Assembly: GCF_001685415.1 (NCBI RefSeq)
Contig: NZ_CP014989.1
Location: forward strand, 2,976,001 to 3,040,000
DNA: 64,000 nucleotides
Direction of reading: 5' to 3'
DNA from: Serinicoccus hydrothermalis
Lineage (GTDB): Bacteria > Actinomycetota > Actinomycetes > Actinomycetales > Dermatophilaceae
Below, one piece after another: positions 45,268 to 54,612 of the stretch (position 1 is the first letter of the stretch; each line of letters begins with the position of its first letter). Both the position numbers and the translations under genes were made by a program. The notes beneath the pieces are model-generated. The model was not told where the DNA came from and did not search any database. It saw nothing but the letters and a program-made list of their open reading frames with translations.

Positions 45268-45732
45268 GTGATCGAGGAGAGGCCTGACGGGGCGAGCGCC
45301 AGCGACTACCTTCCGCCCACGCAGATCCGGGTGCTCAGCCTGGCCCTCATCCGGCACCCGGGGACCGGCGCCCTCTTCGTGACCGAGTACCTCGACCCGG
45401 CCCGCGACGAGACGCTGCACCGTCCCGCGGGCGGCGGGATCGAGTTCGGCGAGACCTCCGAGCAGGCGCTGCGGCGCGAGTTCCGCGAGGAGTTCGACAC
45501 CGAGCTGGAGGTGGGGGAGCGGCTCGGGGTGGTCGAGAACATCTTCGTCTTCAACGGCCGCCCCGGGCACGAGTACATCGTGGTCCACGAGGCCACCTTC
45601 CTCGACCGGGCGATGCTCGGCCACGGCCCCTGGCCCGTGCTCGATGCCCCCAGCGACGTCGGGGTGTGGCGCCCCGCCACCGGCGTGGACCTTCCCCGCC
45701 TCGTCCCGGACGCCCTCGCCGACCTGTTTTGA
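45268..45732 (+). CDS. Nudix hydrolase
   Basis: A 154-aa single-domain Nudix protein. The Nudix box is GGGIEFGETSEQALRREFREEF, with the REF-x-EE catalytic part intact and Asp instead of the usual Gly two residues after the EE pair. PPTQIRVLSLALIRH gives the first strand. Substrate unknown. The GTG start has TACGCT 6 nt upstream and no Shine-Dalgarno, so it is probably leaderless. The duplicated small membrane-protein genes follow on the same strand. Confidence 0.87.
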   Translation: MIEERPDGASASDYLPPTQIRVLSLALIRHPGTGALFVTEYLDPARDETLHRPAGGGIEFGETSEQALRREFREEFDTELEVGERLGVVENIFVFNGRPGHEYIVVHEATFLDRAMLGHGPWPVLDAPSDVGVWRPATGVDLPRLVPDALADLF

Positions 45733-45775
45733 GGGAGGCCCGCGGGGCCGGTCCGCGCTGGCATACTCCCTCGGT

Positions 45776-46054
45776 ATGCCGATGGGTGAGGACGGGAGCT
45801 GGCGCCCGGGGACCCGTGAGGACCAGCGACGCGAGGCAGCCGCGCTCGGTGAGGACAAGGGTGTTCGCCTGATGAGGTGGGCGTTCCCAGTCTTCGCTGC
45901 ACTCAGCTGGGTCACCTTCCTCTTGGGGTGGTCGCAGGGGGACGCCTGGCGCGCGGACGGCCTGCTCCTCTATCTGCTGATCGCCTGTGGGTGGAGCGTC
46001 CTCGCGCTCGGCGCCTGGTGGACGCACCTGCGTGCGAAGGCCCGCCGCACCTGA
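45776..46054 (+). CDS. Small two-helix membrane protein, first copy of a tandem duplication
   Basis: A 92-aa protein: MPMGEDGSWRPGTREDQRREAA, then two hydrophobic helices (about 33-50 and 57-80) and a basic end (RAKARRT). It is unknown to me. The DNA from 17 bp before the ATG (GGCATACTCCCTCGGT) through GGGAGCTGGCGCCCGGGGAC recurs almost unchanged 438 bp downstream at the second copy. TACTCC lies 6 nt before the ATG. It ends in ACC-TGA; the second copy has ACC-CGA at the same place. Confidence 0.7.
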   Translation: MPMGEDGSWRPGTREDQRREAAALGEDKGVRLMRWAFPVFAALSWVTFLLGWSQGDAWRADGLLLYLLIACGWSVLALGAWWTHLRAKARRT

Positions 46055-46080
46055 CGCGAGCTCGGCGCTTCCGTCCCGCG

Positions 46081-46144
46081 CACACCCGGGCCGGAACGGC
46101 TCACCCGCGCACATGAACGCCTGAGCCGTTCGCGCCGGGCGTGT
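46081..46144. repeat. Long inverted repeat between the duplicated small genes
   Basis: GAACGGCTCA (46094-46103) and TGAGCCGTTC (46122-46131) are perfect arms; CACACCCGG (46081-46089) and CCGGGCGTGT (46135-46144) extend the pairing with small bulges. It probably terminates the first copy's transcript. Confidence 0.65.
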
Positions 46145-46213
46145 CGGCGGCCGAAGACTCACGTGGACGCTGCGGCCGGAGATGCCCGGCCCGCGCTGGC
46201 ATACTCCCTCGGT

Positions 46214-48520
46214 ATGCCGAAGGGCGAGGATGGGAGCTGGCGCCCGGGGACCCGGCAGGAGCAACGGCGCGAGGCAGCCGCACGGTTTGAGGCGAAGGGT
46301 GCGCGCCTGATGCTGTGGTCGTCGCCCGTCTTCGCGGCGATCTTCTGGATCCTCATCCTCGTCGGATGGGTGCGGGGCACGGACCTGCTCCTCCTGAATC
46401 TGCTGAGCGCCTGCCTCTGGAGCCTCATCACCATCGGCCTGTGGTGGACGCACCTGCGCGCGAGGGCCCGCCGCACCCGACGCAACGGCAAGATCGCTGG
46501 GTGCGAGGCGGGCGGCGGGACGGCATACCGTGGGGCCATGAAGTCAGGGATCGACCGCGACACCATGAACACCGACGTCCGACCGCAGGACGACCTCTTC
46601 GCGCACGTCAACGGGGGCTGGCTCGCGTCCGCGACGATCCCGGACGACCGCTCGCGCTACGGCGCCTTCGACACGCTGCGCGAGAACGCCGAGGCCGCGG
46701 TCCGCGAGCTCATCGAGACCGCCGCCCAGCGCCAGCCCGCGCTCGACACCCCGGCCGGCAAGGTGGGGGCGCTCTACGCCAGCTTCATGGACGCCGACCA
46801 GGTCGCGCAGGTGGGGACCGCGCCGCTGGTGGAGCCGCTGCGCCAGGTCGCGCAGGTCACCGACACGAGCGGGCTCGCCGCGCTGTCCGGCCGGCTGCAG
46901 CGCGAGGGCGTCGAGGGGCTCGCGCACATCTGGGTCACCGCCGACGCCGGTGACCCGGACAGCTACATCGCCTACCTGCACCAGGGCGGCATCGGGCTGC
47001 CGGACGAGGCCTACTACACCGACGAGGAGCACGCCGCGGTCCGCGACGCCTACCGCGCCTACCTCGCGAAGCTGCTCGAGCTGGCCGGGCCTGCGCTCGC
47101 CGAGGCCGGCCTCGACGAGGTCACCGGTGAGGACGCCGTGGAGCGCGTGTATGCCCTCGAGGAGCGGATCGCCGCCGCCCACTGGGACCGGGTCGCCGCC
47201 CGGGACGCGGTCAAGAGCTACACCCGCCTCACCCGCGCCGAGCTGGCCGAGCGCACCCCCGGCTGGGACTGGGACGCGTGGGCCGAGGGGCTCGGCGCCC
47301 CCGACGGCGCGCTCGACGCGGTCGTCGCCCGCCAGCCCGACGTGCTCACCGCGGTCGGGCAGGCCCTGCAGGACGTGCCCCTCGTCGACTGGCAGGCCTG
47401 GCTGGCGGTGCGGGTCGTCGACTCGCTCGCGCCCTACCTCACCGACGAGCTCGTCGAGGCCCACTTCGACTTCCACGGCCGCACCCTGTCCGGCACGCCC
47501 GCCAACAAGGAGCGGTGGAAGCGCGGGGTCGGTCTGGTCGAGGCGCTGCTCGGCGAGGCCGCGGGCGAGCTCTACGTCGAGGCGCACTTCCCGCCCGCAG
47601 CCCGCGAGCGGATGGGCGAGCTCGTCGCCAACGTCACCGAGGCCTTCAAGCAGCGCATCGGCGAGCTGGAGTGGATGGGCGAGCAGACCCAGGAGCGCGC
47701 GCTGGACAAGCTCGCGGCCTTCCGGCCCAAGATCGGCCACCCGCCGACCTTCCGCGACTACTCGGCATACCAGCTCGACGCGGGCGACCTCGTCGGCAAC
47801 GTGCGCCGGGGCGCCGCCTTCGAGACCGACCGCGAGCTGGGCAAGATCGGTGGCGCGATCGACCAGGACGAGTGGCTCATGACGCCGCAGACGGTCAACG
47901 CCTACTACCACCCGATGCTCAACGAGATCGTCTTCCCCGCCGCGATCCTGCAGCCGCCGTTCTTCGACGTCGACGCCGACGACGCGGCCAACTACGGCGG
48001 GATCGGTGCGGTCATCGCGCACGAGATCGGGCACGGCTTCGACGACCAGGGCAGCAGGTATGCCGGTGACGGCTCGCTCACCGACTGGTGGACCGAGGCG
48101 GACCGGGAGGCCTTCGACGCGCGCAGCCAGCAGCTCATCGAGCAGTTCGGCACGCTGTCCCCGCGCGACATCCCCGGCGGCACCGCGACCGTCAACGGCG
48201 GCCTGACCGTCGGGGAGAACATCGGCGACCTGTGCGGGCTGGAGCTGGCCCACCTCGCCTACCGCATCGCCACCGACGGCTCCGCGCCGGAGGTCGACGG
48301 GTGGACCGGTGACCAGCGGTTCTTCCTCGGCTGGGGCTCGGTGTGGCGCACCATGGCCCGGGAGGAGGAGGCCCGGCGGCTGCTCTCGGTCGACCCGCAC
48401 GCCCCGGCCGACCTGCGGGCCAACACCGTGCGCAACGTCGACGCCTTCCATGAGGCCTTCGGCACTCAGGAGGGTGACGAGCTCTGGCTGGCCCCGCAGG
48501 AGCGCGTCCGCATCTTCTGA
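46214..48520 (+). CDS. M13-family zinc metallopeptidase, read in frame from a duplicated small membrane-protein gene
   Basis: The open frame from 46214 encodes a second copy of the two-helix protein (residues 1-93) and, without a stop, a complete M13 peptidase (768 aa in all). The copy-1 stop codon TGA is CGA here. The peptidase has NAYYHPMLNEIVFPAAIL, the zinc motif HEIGH (603-607 of the long form) and the third ligand in ENIGDLCG. An internal ATG at 46538 with TACCGT 6 nt upstream would give a normal 660-aa soluble PepO-like enzyme and may be the main start. The long form would be membrane-anchored, as eukaryotic neprilysins are. Which start is used is unknown. Confidence 0.85.
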   Translation: MPKGEDGSWRPGTRQEQRREAAARFEAKGARLMLWSSPVFAAIFWILILVGWVRGTDLLLLNLLSACLWSLITIGLWWTHLRARARRTRRNGKIAGCEAGGGTAYRGAMKSGIDRDTMNTDVRPQDDLFAHVNGGWLASATIPDDRSRYGAFDTLRENAEAAVRELIETAAQRQPALDTPAGKVGALYASFMDADQVAQVGTAPLVEPLRQVAQVTDTSGLAALSGRLQREGVEGLAHIWVTADAGDPDSYIAYLHQGGIGLPDEAYYTDEEHAAVRDAYRAYLAKLLELAGPALAEAGLDEVTGEDAVERVYALEERIAAAHWDRVAARDAVKSYTRLTRAELAERTPGWDWDAWAEGLGAPDGALDAVVARQPDVLTAVGQALQDVPLVDWQAWLAVRVVDSLAPYLTDELVEAHFDFHGRTLSGTPANKERWKRGVGLVEALLGEAAGELYVEAHFPPAARERMGELVANVTEAFKQRIGELEWMGEQTQERALDKLAAFRPKIGHPPTFRDYSAYQLDAGDLVGNVRRGAAFETDRELGKIGGAIDQDEWLMTPQTVNAYYHPMLNEIVFPAAILQPPFFDVDADDAANYGGIGAVIAHEIGHGFDDQGSRYAGDGSLTDWWTEADREAFDARSQQLIEQFGTLSPRDIPGGTATVNGGLTVGENIGDLCGLELAHLAYRIATDGSAPEVDGWTGDQRFFLGWGSVWRTMAREEEARRLLSVDPHAPADLRANTVRNVDAFHEAFGTQEGDELWLAPQERVRIF

Positions 48521-48550
48521 CCCGGCGGCCCCTTCCGACCCCCGCTGCCG

Positions 48551-48602
48551 GAATTCGACTACTGGTTTGCTCGCCATGGCGGACAAACCAGTAGTCGAAT
48601 TC
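48551..48602. terminator. Near-perfect 52-bp palindrome between convergent genes
   Basis: GAATTCGACTACTGGTTTG (48551-48569) pairs exactly with CAAACCAGTAGTCGAATTC (48584-48602), and the 14-nt loop contains the palindrome GCCATGGC. It lies between the convergent M13 and acyltransferase genes and is AT-richer than its surroundings. Confidence 0.75.
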
Positions 48603-48646
48603 GTGCAGGGGGCAGGGGAGCGGCGGGCTCAGGCGGACGGCTCGAG

Positions 48647-50791
48647 TCAGCGGTAGAGCTGTGGGGCGGCCAGGCGGAGCTGGGCGTCGAGCCGGGGTGC
48701 GAGCGTGCGGACGTAGGTGGCCGTGAGGTGGCCGTCGTCGCTGTAGACGACCACGTCGCCCGCGACCGCCGGACAGGTCTCGTCGGTGCACACGCCGTCG
48801 ACGAGGTCGACGAAGGACACGTTGTCCGGCACGTCCTCGCGGCCCGACCAGGGCGGGGCGTCGCGATAGCCCTGCGCCCGCGGCATACCGCAGGCGGCAA
48901 AGTCGTCACCGTGCTCGGCCAGGCAGCCCGGGACGTCCTGCGGCATGCGGGCGGTGTCGCGGAAGCCGATGACGTCGATGCGGGCGCCGTCCAGCTCCTC
49001 CCAGACCTCGACGAACCCGCGGGAGACCTGCTCGCTGCCCGGCTGGGTGGTCGACCCGAGGGTGAGCACCGCGTCCGGCTCCAGCTCCTCGATGGTCTCC
49101 AGGGCCTCGGTGTTCCAGGCCACGCAGCTGTCGGTCGGCGCGGCGTCGGTCGTGGTCGGGTAGTCACCGGGGTTGGCGCTGAAGTGGCAGCCGGAGCGGC
49201 TGATCACCACGATGTTCCACCCCTGCTGCTCCGCCACGAGCTGCAGCGCCGGCAGGTAGTGCACCATGTGCGACCCGCCGGTGAGCACCAGCGTGCGCTC
49301 CGCACCGGGGGAGGTGCCCTCGCAGACGAGGACCCGCGAGGCGGCCTCGGTGTCCTCGTGGCCCTGGATGCAGCCCTCGTCGTAGACGTCGGCGTTGTCC
49401 TGCGGCGCCGCGGACAGGGCCGGCACCGGCGTGGCGCCGGTGTTGCCGAAGGCGGGTTCCCGCAGGCCGGCCGCCCCGGGGTGCGACGGCCCGGACCGGG
49501 CCGCCTGGACCAGCGCTTCCTCGCGCTGCTGGACCAGCCGCGTCGTCCAGGTGGTGAGCAGCACGGCGCCGAGAGCCACCACGAGCGCACCGACGAGCAC
49601 GACGCGCCAGGGCCGCTGCACCGGTGACCCCGTGAGCGGACGCTCGACGATCACGTGCGTCAGGTGCGCGAGGACGAGGGAGACGGCGATGACCAACGAC
49701 CCGTCGACCGGCCCCAGCCGCTCCCGCCCGGTCACGACGAGCGTGAACACCGCGATCGGCCAGTGCCAGAGGAACAGCGGCTAGGCGATGTCGCCCGCCC
49801 ACGCGAGCCACCGGCCGGACAGCCACCGGTCGGCCCCCCAGCGGGTGCCGGTCGAGCCCGCGGCCATGACCAGCGCGAAGCCCCCGACCGGCCACAGCGC
49901 CGCCGGGCCGGGGAAGAGGGCGGCCCCGTCGAGCACGAGCCCGGAGCTGGCGACCAGCGCGACCCCGAGCCAGCCGCAGACGAGGCGCGCGGCGCGGGGC
50001 ACCCGGCGCTCCAGCGCGAGCAGGGCCAGCACGCCGCCCAGGGCCGGCTCCCACAACCGCGCACCGGTGTGCAGGTAGGCGACCTGCTGGTCGGCCAGGT
50101 GCAGCGACGTCGCCCAGGCCAACGAGCCGACCGTCACCGCCGCCACCACACCGAGCAGCACCGGCCACACCCTACGCCGCAGCACCCGCGCGAGCAGGAC
50201 GGCGGCCACGACGACCAGCAGCCACAGCAGGTAGAACTGGCCCTGGACCGACATCGACCAGAAGTGCTGGACCGGGCTGGTGGACGCACCGGCCGCGCCG
50301 TAGCCGAGCTGGGAGTCGATGAGCTCCCAGTTCTCCCGGTAGGTCAGGCTCGCCAGCAGCTCGCGCCCCAGCTGCACCCAACGGGTCTCCGGGAGCAGGA
50401 GACGCCCGGCGACCCAGGTGGCGGCCAGGACGAGCACGGCGGCGGGCAGGAGGCGGCGGACGATCCGGCCGAGGTAGCGACCGACATGGACGGCGCCTCC
50501 GCTGCGGACCGCCTCCCGCGCCAGCATCCCGGTGAAGAGGAAGCCCGAGATCGCCAGGAAGACGTCGATCCCTCCCGAGACCCGCCCGTCGCCGAAGACG
50601 TGGAAGAGGACGACCAGGACGATCGCGAGCCCGCGCAGGCCGTGCAGCTCGGGCCGGTGCTGCGCGTCGAGGATAGGGTGGTCCGGCACCGGGTCCGCCC
50701 CGGCCCCTGGGACCTCGCCCCGCCCGTCGGGGTATGCCGTCGCCCCTGCACGTGGGGCGCTCACCGCGCCCCGGGTCCCGCTGCCGGTCAC
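48647..50791 (-). pseudogene. Acyltransferase-3/SGNH fusion (OafA-like) interrupted by one in-frame TAG
   Basis: The frame from the GTG at 50791 encodes an acyltransferase-3 membrane domain (HRPELHGLRGLAIVLVVLFHVFG, ISGFLFTGML, HFWSMSVQGQFYLLW) up to codon 337, where TAG (49781-49783) stops it. The same frame continues with PLFLWHWPIAVFTLVV, further helices and a C-terminal SGNH domain (LVLTGGSHMVHY) to 48647. In intact OafA-like proteins this point reads Gly-Asp-x-Ala/Ser-Tyr-Pro-Leu-x-Leu-Trp-His-Trp, so TAG replaces a Tyr codon. Normally such proteins O-acetylate cell-surface glycans. The GTG overlaps the stop of the upstream gene. Recent inactivation, or a sequence error, is likely. Confidence 0.82.
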
Positions 50792-53043
50792 CGTGCCGGG
50801 CGCACCTTCGTGATCCGGTGCAGCAGGAAGGTCCGCACCTGGTCGGCGTCGCCGAGGCTCGCGCGCACCCGGCCCGCCTCCACGGCCAGCGGCCGCACGA
50901 GGTGGGTGGCCACGCCGCCGGCGTCGTCGGCATACCCGATCCAGAGCGCCTGGCCGTCCACCGCGGCCTCGCGCAGCGCGGCGCCGACCACGACCGGGTC
51001 GGTGACCGCGCCGCCGTCGTCGCGGTGGGCGCCGGCGGCGGCCTCGCCGCGGCGCATGACCCCGACCACCTGCCGGGCCACGACCTCGTCGACGCCGCTC
51101 GTGCGCACCGAGGGAGCTGCCGCCGCGGTCGCCCGGTACCGCCGCGCCGTGGCCAGCTCGAGGCCGCCGTCGCCGCCGTCGGCGACCGGGCCGTACTGCT
51201 CCTCGCGCAGCAGGTCCATCACCGTCGGGGCGGGCACGGGGGAGACGAGCACGGTCGGGGCGATGCGCCGCCACTGCAGCATCCCGAGCGCGCGGTCGTG
51301 CTCGATCCGGTCCAGCAGCGCGGCGTCGTCGCAGCGCAGGTAGGCCGAGCAGGCGCCGACCCGCGCGACGCCGTGCCGTCGGGCCACGTCGCGCACGAGG
51401 TAGTCCAGCGGCTGCGGGACGCCGGTACGGGAGACCGCGGCCAGCTCCTCCAGCACGCGGTCCGCGGTCCAGCCCAGGTCCAGCGCACGGCGCACGCTCT
51501 CCTCGCCGAACCGGTGCACGGTCGCGCCGCCGCGCGACTCCACGTCGCTCACCAGCCGCATGAGGGTGCGGGCCGGGCCGTCCAGCCGGCCCGGGGCGAT
51601 CGCGGTGAGGTCGGCCTGCAGCAGCACGTGGTCCACCGCGGGCGGGACCAGCGGCTCCATGAGCTCGGCGGCGGTCGCTGCGTCGTCGGTCTCCCCGGCG
51701 ACGACGGCGCGGCCGGGTCCGCTCAGCGCCCCGCGCCCGGTCACCCCGGCCCACTCCGCCTCGCGCAGCACGGTCCGCAGGTCGGCGTGGGTGTCGCCGG
51801 CGTGCCGCGCCGAGCGCAGCGGGTGCCGCCAGCGCAGCAGCTCGGTCAGCCCGTCCTCCTCGCCCACGGCGCCGGGGGGCAGGGTGGCGAGGGCCCGCAG
51901 GGTGTCCTGCCGGCGCTGGCGCCCGAGGGGGTATGACGTCGCGGTCGACAGCGCGTTGACCCGGCCGCCGTCCGTGGTCCCGACCAGGTCGGCCGCGGCC
52001 GAGGAAGCCCACCACGCACTCGCCAGGGCGGCCCAGCGGGCCCCGGCGCGGTCCTCGAGCCAGTCGTCCGCGGCCGGGGTCGGGGCCCACTGCGAGGGCT
52101 GCTCCTGGCGGCGGCCGCCGTCGTCCACGGCCAGCAGCCCGGCGGCGTGCGTGGTCTCGAGCAGCCAGGCGGTCTCCTCGGGGGAGGCCTCCAGGTGCGC
52201 GGCGAGCCGGGAGAGGTCGCGGACCGCGACCCCGCCGGAGCGCAGCACGCGCGGCGGCCGGGCGCCCCACTCCTCGAGGATCTCGGTGACCTGCACGACG
52301 AGCTCGGCAGCGCGGCCCCCCGCGGCGGCGTCGACGACGTCCGGGTCGAGCGTGACGTGCTCGAGCACCGGGGGATCGGGTGCCGGGTGCTGGTGCAGCC
52401 GCCCGCCGCGCAGCGCCAGCGCGACCTGGCGCGGGAGCACCACATGGCCCTCGTCCTCGCGCTCCAGCAGACCGGCGGCGACCAGCTCGGCGGCCGCCCT
52501 GGCGACGGGGGAGGCGGTGCCGTCCGGTGGCGCGACCGCGACCGCCCCGCGCGCCGGACCCCAGGTGAGCGCGTCGAGCAGGCTGCGCTGACGCGGGTCC
52601 AGGCCGTGCAGCAGGGTGTCCAGCTCCGCGGTGTCCGGGACCCGCTCACCGACCGGCCCCAGCCCCGCCGGGACGCCGACGACCTCCCCGAGGGTGCGGG
52701 CCGGCCGCAGGCCCTCCGGCGAGGACCACGCCAGGGCGAGGTCGGACAGGTCCTGCAGCAGCCGGGCGGCGGTGTCCCCCTCCGTCCCCAGCAGCGCGGC
52801 GAGGTCCGCCGGGGCGGCGGGGGCGGCCACGAGCAGCGCCTCCACCGCCTGCAGGTGCGCGAGGTCCAGCCCGTCCAGCGCGCGCTGCACGCTGGTCCGG
52901 GTCGTGGCGCGGCCGGCGAGCGCGGTGACGTCGGCCGGGGCCGGGCGGGCGAGGTCCGGCCGGTGCTGCAGCAGCGCCGCGAGCTCGTCGTCGGTCCGGG
53001 CCCGGAGGTCGTCGGCGAGCGAGCGGGCGGACCGGTCAGTCAA
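50788..53043 (-). CDS. Helicase-associated domain protein (XPB/Ssl2-like partner) with WYL-like C-terminus
   Basis: A 751-aa soluble protein of the actinobacterial helicase-associated family. A long winged-helix-like N-terminal region is followed by the PF13625-type segment ([24 protein letters not shown]) and a WYL-like C-terminal domain ([38 protein letters not shown]). In many actinobacteria it is encoded near XPB; here XPB is at 35252. The TTG at 53043 is used as start, overlapping the FGGY kinase end by 8 bases, with GAGG about 10 nt upstream. DNA repair is the likely theme, by association only. Confidence 0.78.
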   Translation of the reverse strand: MTDRSARSLADDLRARTDDELAALLQHRPDLARPAPADVTALAGRATTRTSVQRALDGLDLAHLQAVEALLVAAPAAPADLAALLGTEGDTAARLLQDLSDLALAWSSPEGLRPARTLGEVVGVPAGLGPVGERVPDTAELDTLLHGLDPRQRSLLDALTWGPARGAVAVAPPDGTASPVARAAAELVAAGLLEREDEGHVVLPRQVALALRGGRLHQHPAPDPPVLEHVTLDPDVVDAAAGGRAAELVVQVTEILEEWGARPPRVLRSGGVAVRDLSRLAAHLEASPEETAWLLETTHAAGLLAVDDGGRRQEQPSQWAPTPAADDWLEDRAGARWAALASAWWASSAAADLVGTTDGGRVNALSTATSYPLGRQRRQDTLRALATLPPGAVGEEDGLTELLRWRHPLRSARHAGDTHADLRTVLREAEWAGVTGRGALSGPGRAVVAGETDDAATAAELMEPLVPPAVDHVLLQADLTAIAPGRLDGPARTLMRLVSDVESRGGATVHRFGEESVRRALDLGWTADRVLEELAAVSRTGVPQPLDYLVRDVARRHGVARVGACSAYLRCDDAALLDRIEHDRALGMLQWRRIAPTVLVSPVPAPTVMDLLREEQYGPVADGGDGGLELATARRYRATAAAAPSVRTSGVDEVVARQVVGVMRRGEAAAGAHRDDGGAVTDPVVVGAALREAAVDGQALWIGYADDAGGVATHLVRPLAVEAGRVRASLGDADQVRTFLLHRITKVRPAR

Positions 53044-54535
53044 AGAGCGCCTCGTAGACGAGCTCGAACCGGCCGAAGCGCTCGCTGTAGTAGGGCCGTC
53101 GGGCGTAGTCGGGGGACAAAGTCTCGCCCCGCTCCGGCTTGGCCCGCCGCACGTCCGGGGCGAGGCTCTCCAGCGCGAGCAGCGCGGTGCCGTGCAGGGT
53201 GGTGCGCTTGAGCTTCACCGGCGTGACCGGCGTCCGCATCGCGTCGGCCATGATCTGCATGAGCTCGGGCCGGTTCGTGGCCACGCCCCCGCCGGCGTAG
53301 AGCTTCTCCGGCTGCGGGGCCACCTCGCGCAGCTGCTTGGCGATGCGGGCGTAGGACAGGGCGATCCCCTCGGCCACGCCGCGATAGACCTCGGCCGGCG
53401 CCGAGGCCGCGGTGACGCCCACGACCACCGCCCGGGCGTCGGAGGCCCACCCGGTGCTGCGCTCGCCGGTGAAGAAGGGCAGGACCAGCGGGGTGGTCTC
53501 GTGCGGCTCGGCCCGCAGCGCCTCGGCCAGCGCCTCGGGGCCGACGTCGTCGACCGCCAGCGTGACGTCGGCCCAGGCGAGGGCCCGCCCCACGTCGTTG
53601 AGGGCGCCGCCGATGAGCGACCGGTCGTGCGAGACGCGGTAGCACCACAGCCCGGGCGGCAGCGTCTCGGGCATCTCCCGCACGAGGACGCGCACGGCGC
53701 CGGAGGTGGCGCAGGAGGCCCCGATCGCGGTCTCGTCGTGCGCCCCCAGGCCGACGTTGGCGGCCAGGCCGTCCGTGATCGGGGCGTGCCACTGCGCCTC
53801 GGACAGCGCCGGCCACTCCTGCGCGATCCGCGCCGCGTGCTCCTCGGCGACCTCGACCGGCTGGTCCAGGTGGTGGATCGGGGGGAGCTGGTCGAGGGAG
53901 ATGCCGCTGATCTCGACGAGCTCGGCATACCACTGCGCGGTATGCCGGTCCACGAGGCCGGTCCACGACGCCGTCGAGGTGCCGGTTGCCAGCGTCCCGG
54001 TGAGGTGGAGCATGAGGTAGTCGCCGAGGGAGAGGAAGGTGGCCGCCTGCTCCATGACCTCCGGCCGCTCCGCCGCCAGCCAGCGCAGCCGCGCCGGCCA
54101 GTAGCTCGAGTGCACCCGCGTCCCGGTGCGCTGCTGCAGGTTCTCCTCGGAGAGCTCCTCGCGCAGCTCGGTGACCTGCGCCGCGCACCGGCCGTCGGCA
54201 TACGTGAAGCAGGGGGTCAGCGCCGCGCCGTCGCCGTCCACGACGACGAGGGAGGAGGCGAAGGTGTCGAGCGCGACCCCGGCGACCTGCTCGTCCTTGA
54301 GCGTGCCGAGCAGGTCCCCGACGATGCCGCGGACCTCCTCCAGGACCTGGGCGGGGTCGATCTCGGAGGTGCCGTCGGCGGCGATGGTGAAGGAGTGCGC
54401 CACCTTGGCCCGTTTGCCGACCGGGCGGCCGTGCGCGTCGTAGATCATCCCCCGGGTCGCGGTGGATCCCACGTCGATCGCGAGGACCAGGGGCGGCACG
54501 GCGTCCTTGCGCTCGATGTCGAAGTTCGAGGCCAT
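53036..54535 (-). CDS. FGGY-family carbohydrate kinase (gluconokinase-like)
   Basis: A 499-aa sugar kinase with the actin-like ATPase fold: [18 protein letters not shown] (phosphate 1, about 16-33), [31 protein letters not shown], the adenosine-binding [19 protein letters not shown] and a catalytic Asp-type region. Closest in feel to gluconokinase/xylulokinase; the exact sugar is uncertain. The ATG at 54535 has TAGAGT 8 nt upstream. It heads a kinase - helicase-associated - acyltransferase operon with overlapping genes, a combination without an obvious common function. It is divergent from menD. Confidence 0.85.
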   Translation of the reverse strand: MASNFDIERKDAVPPLVLAIDVGSTATRGMIYDAHGRPVGKRAKVAHSFTIAADGTSEIDPAQVLEEVRGIVGDLLGTLKDEQVAGVALDTFASSLVVVDGDGAALTPCFTYADGRCAAQVTELREELSEENLQQRTGTRVHSSYWPARLRWLAAERPEVMEQAATFLSLGDYLMLHLTGTLATGTSTASWTGLVDRHTAQWYAELVEISGISLDQLPPIHHLDQPVEVAEEHAARIAQEWPALSEAQWHAPITDGLAANVGLGAHDETAIGASCATSGAVRVLVREMPETLPPGLWCYRVSHDRSLIGGALNDVGRALAWADVTLAVDDVGPEALAEALRAEPHETTPLVLPFFTGERSTGWASDARAVVVGVTAASAPAEVYRGVAEGIALSYARIAKQLREVAPQPEKLYAGGGVATNRPELMQIMADAMRTPVTPVKLKRTTLHGTALLALESLAPDVRRAKPERGETLSPDYARRPYYSERFGRFELVYEALFD

Positions 54536-54612
54536 GAGCCCCAACTCTAGGCCGGATCGCGGTGATCCGAGGCATCGGCGGCAGCGAGCACGCCCCGTGG
54601 GACCATCGGGGC

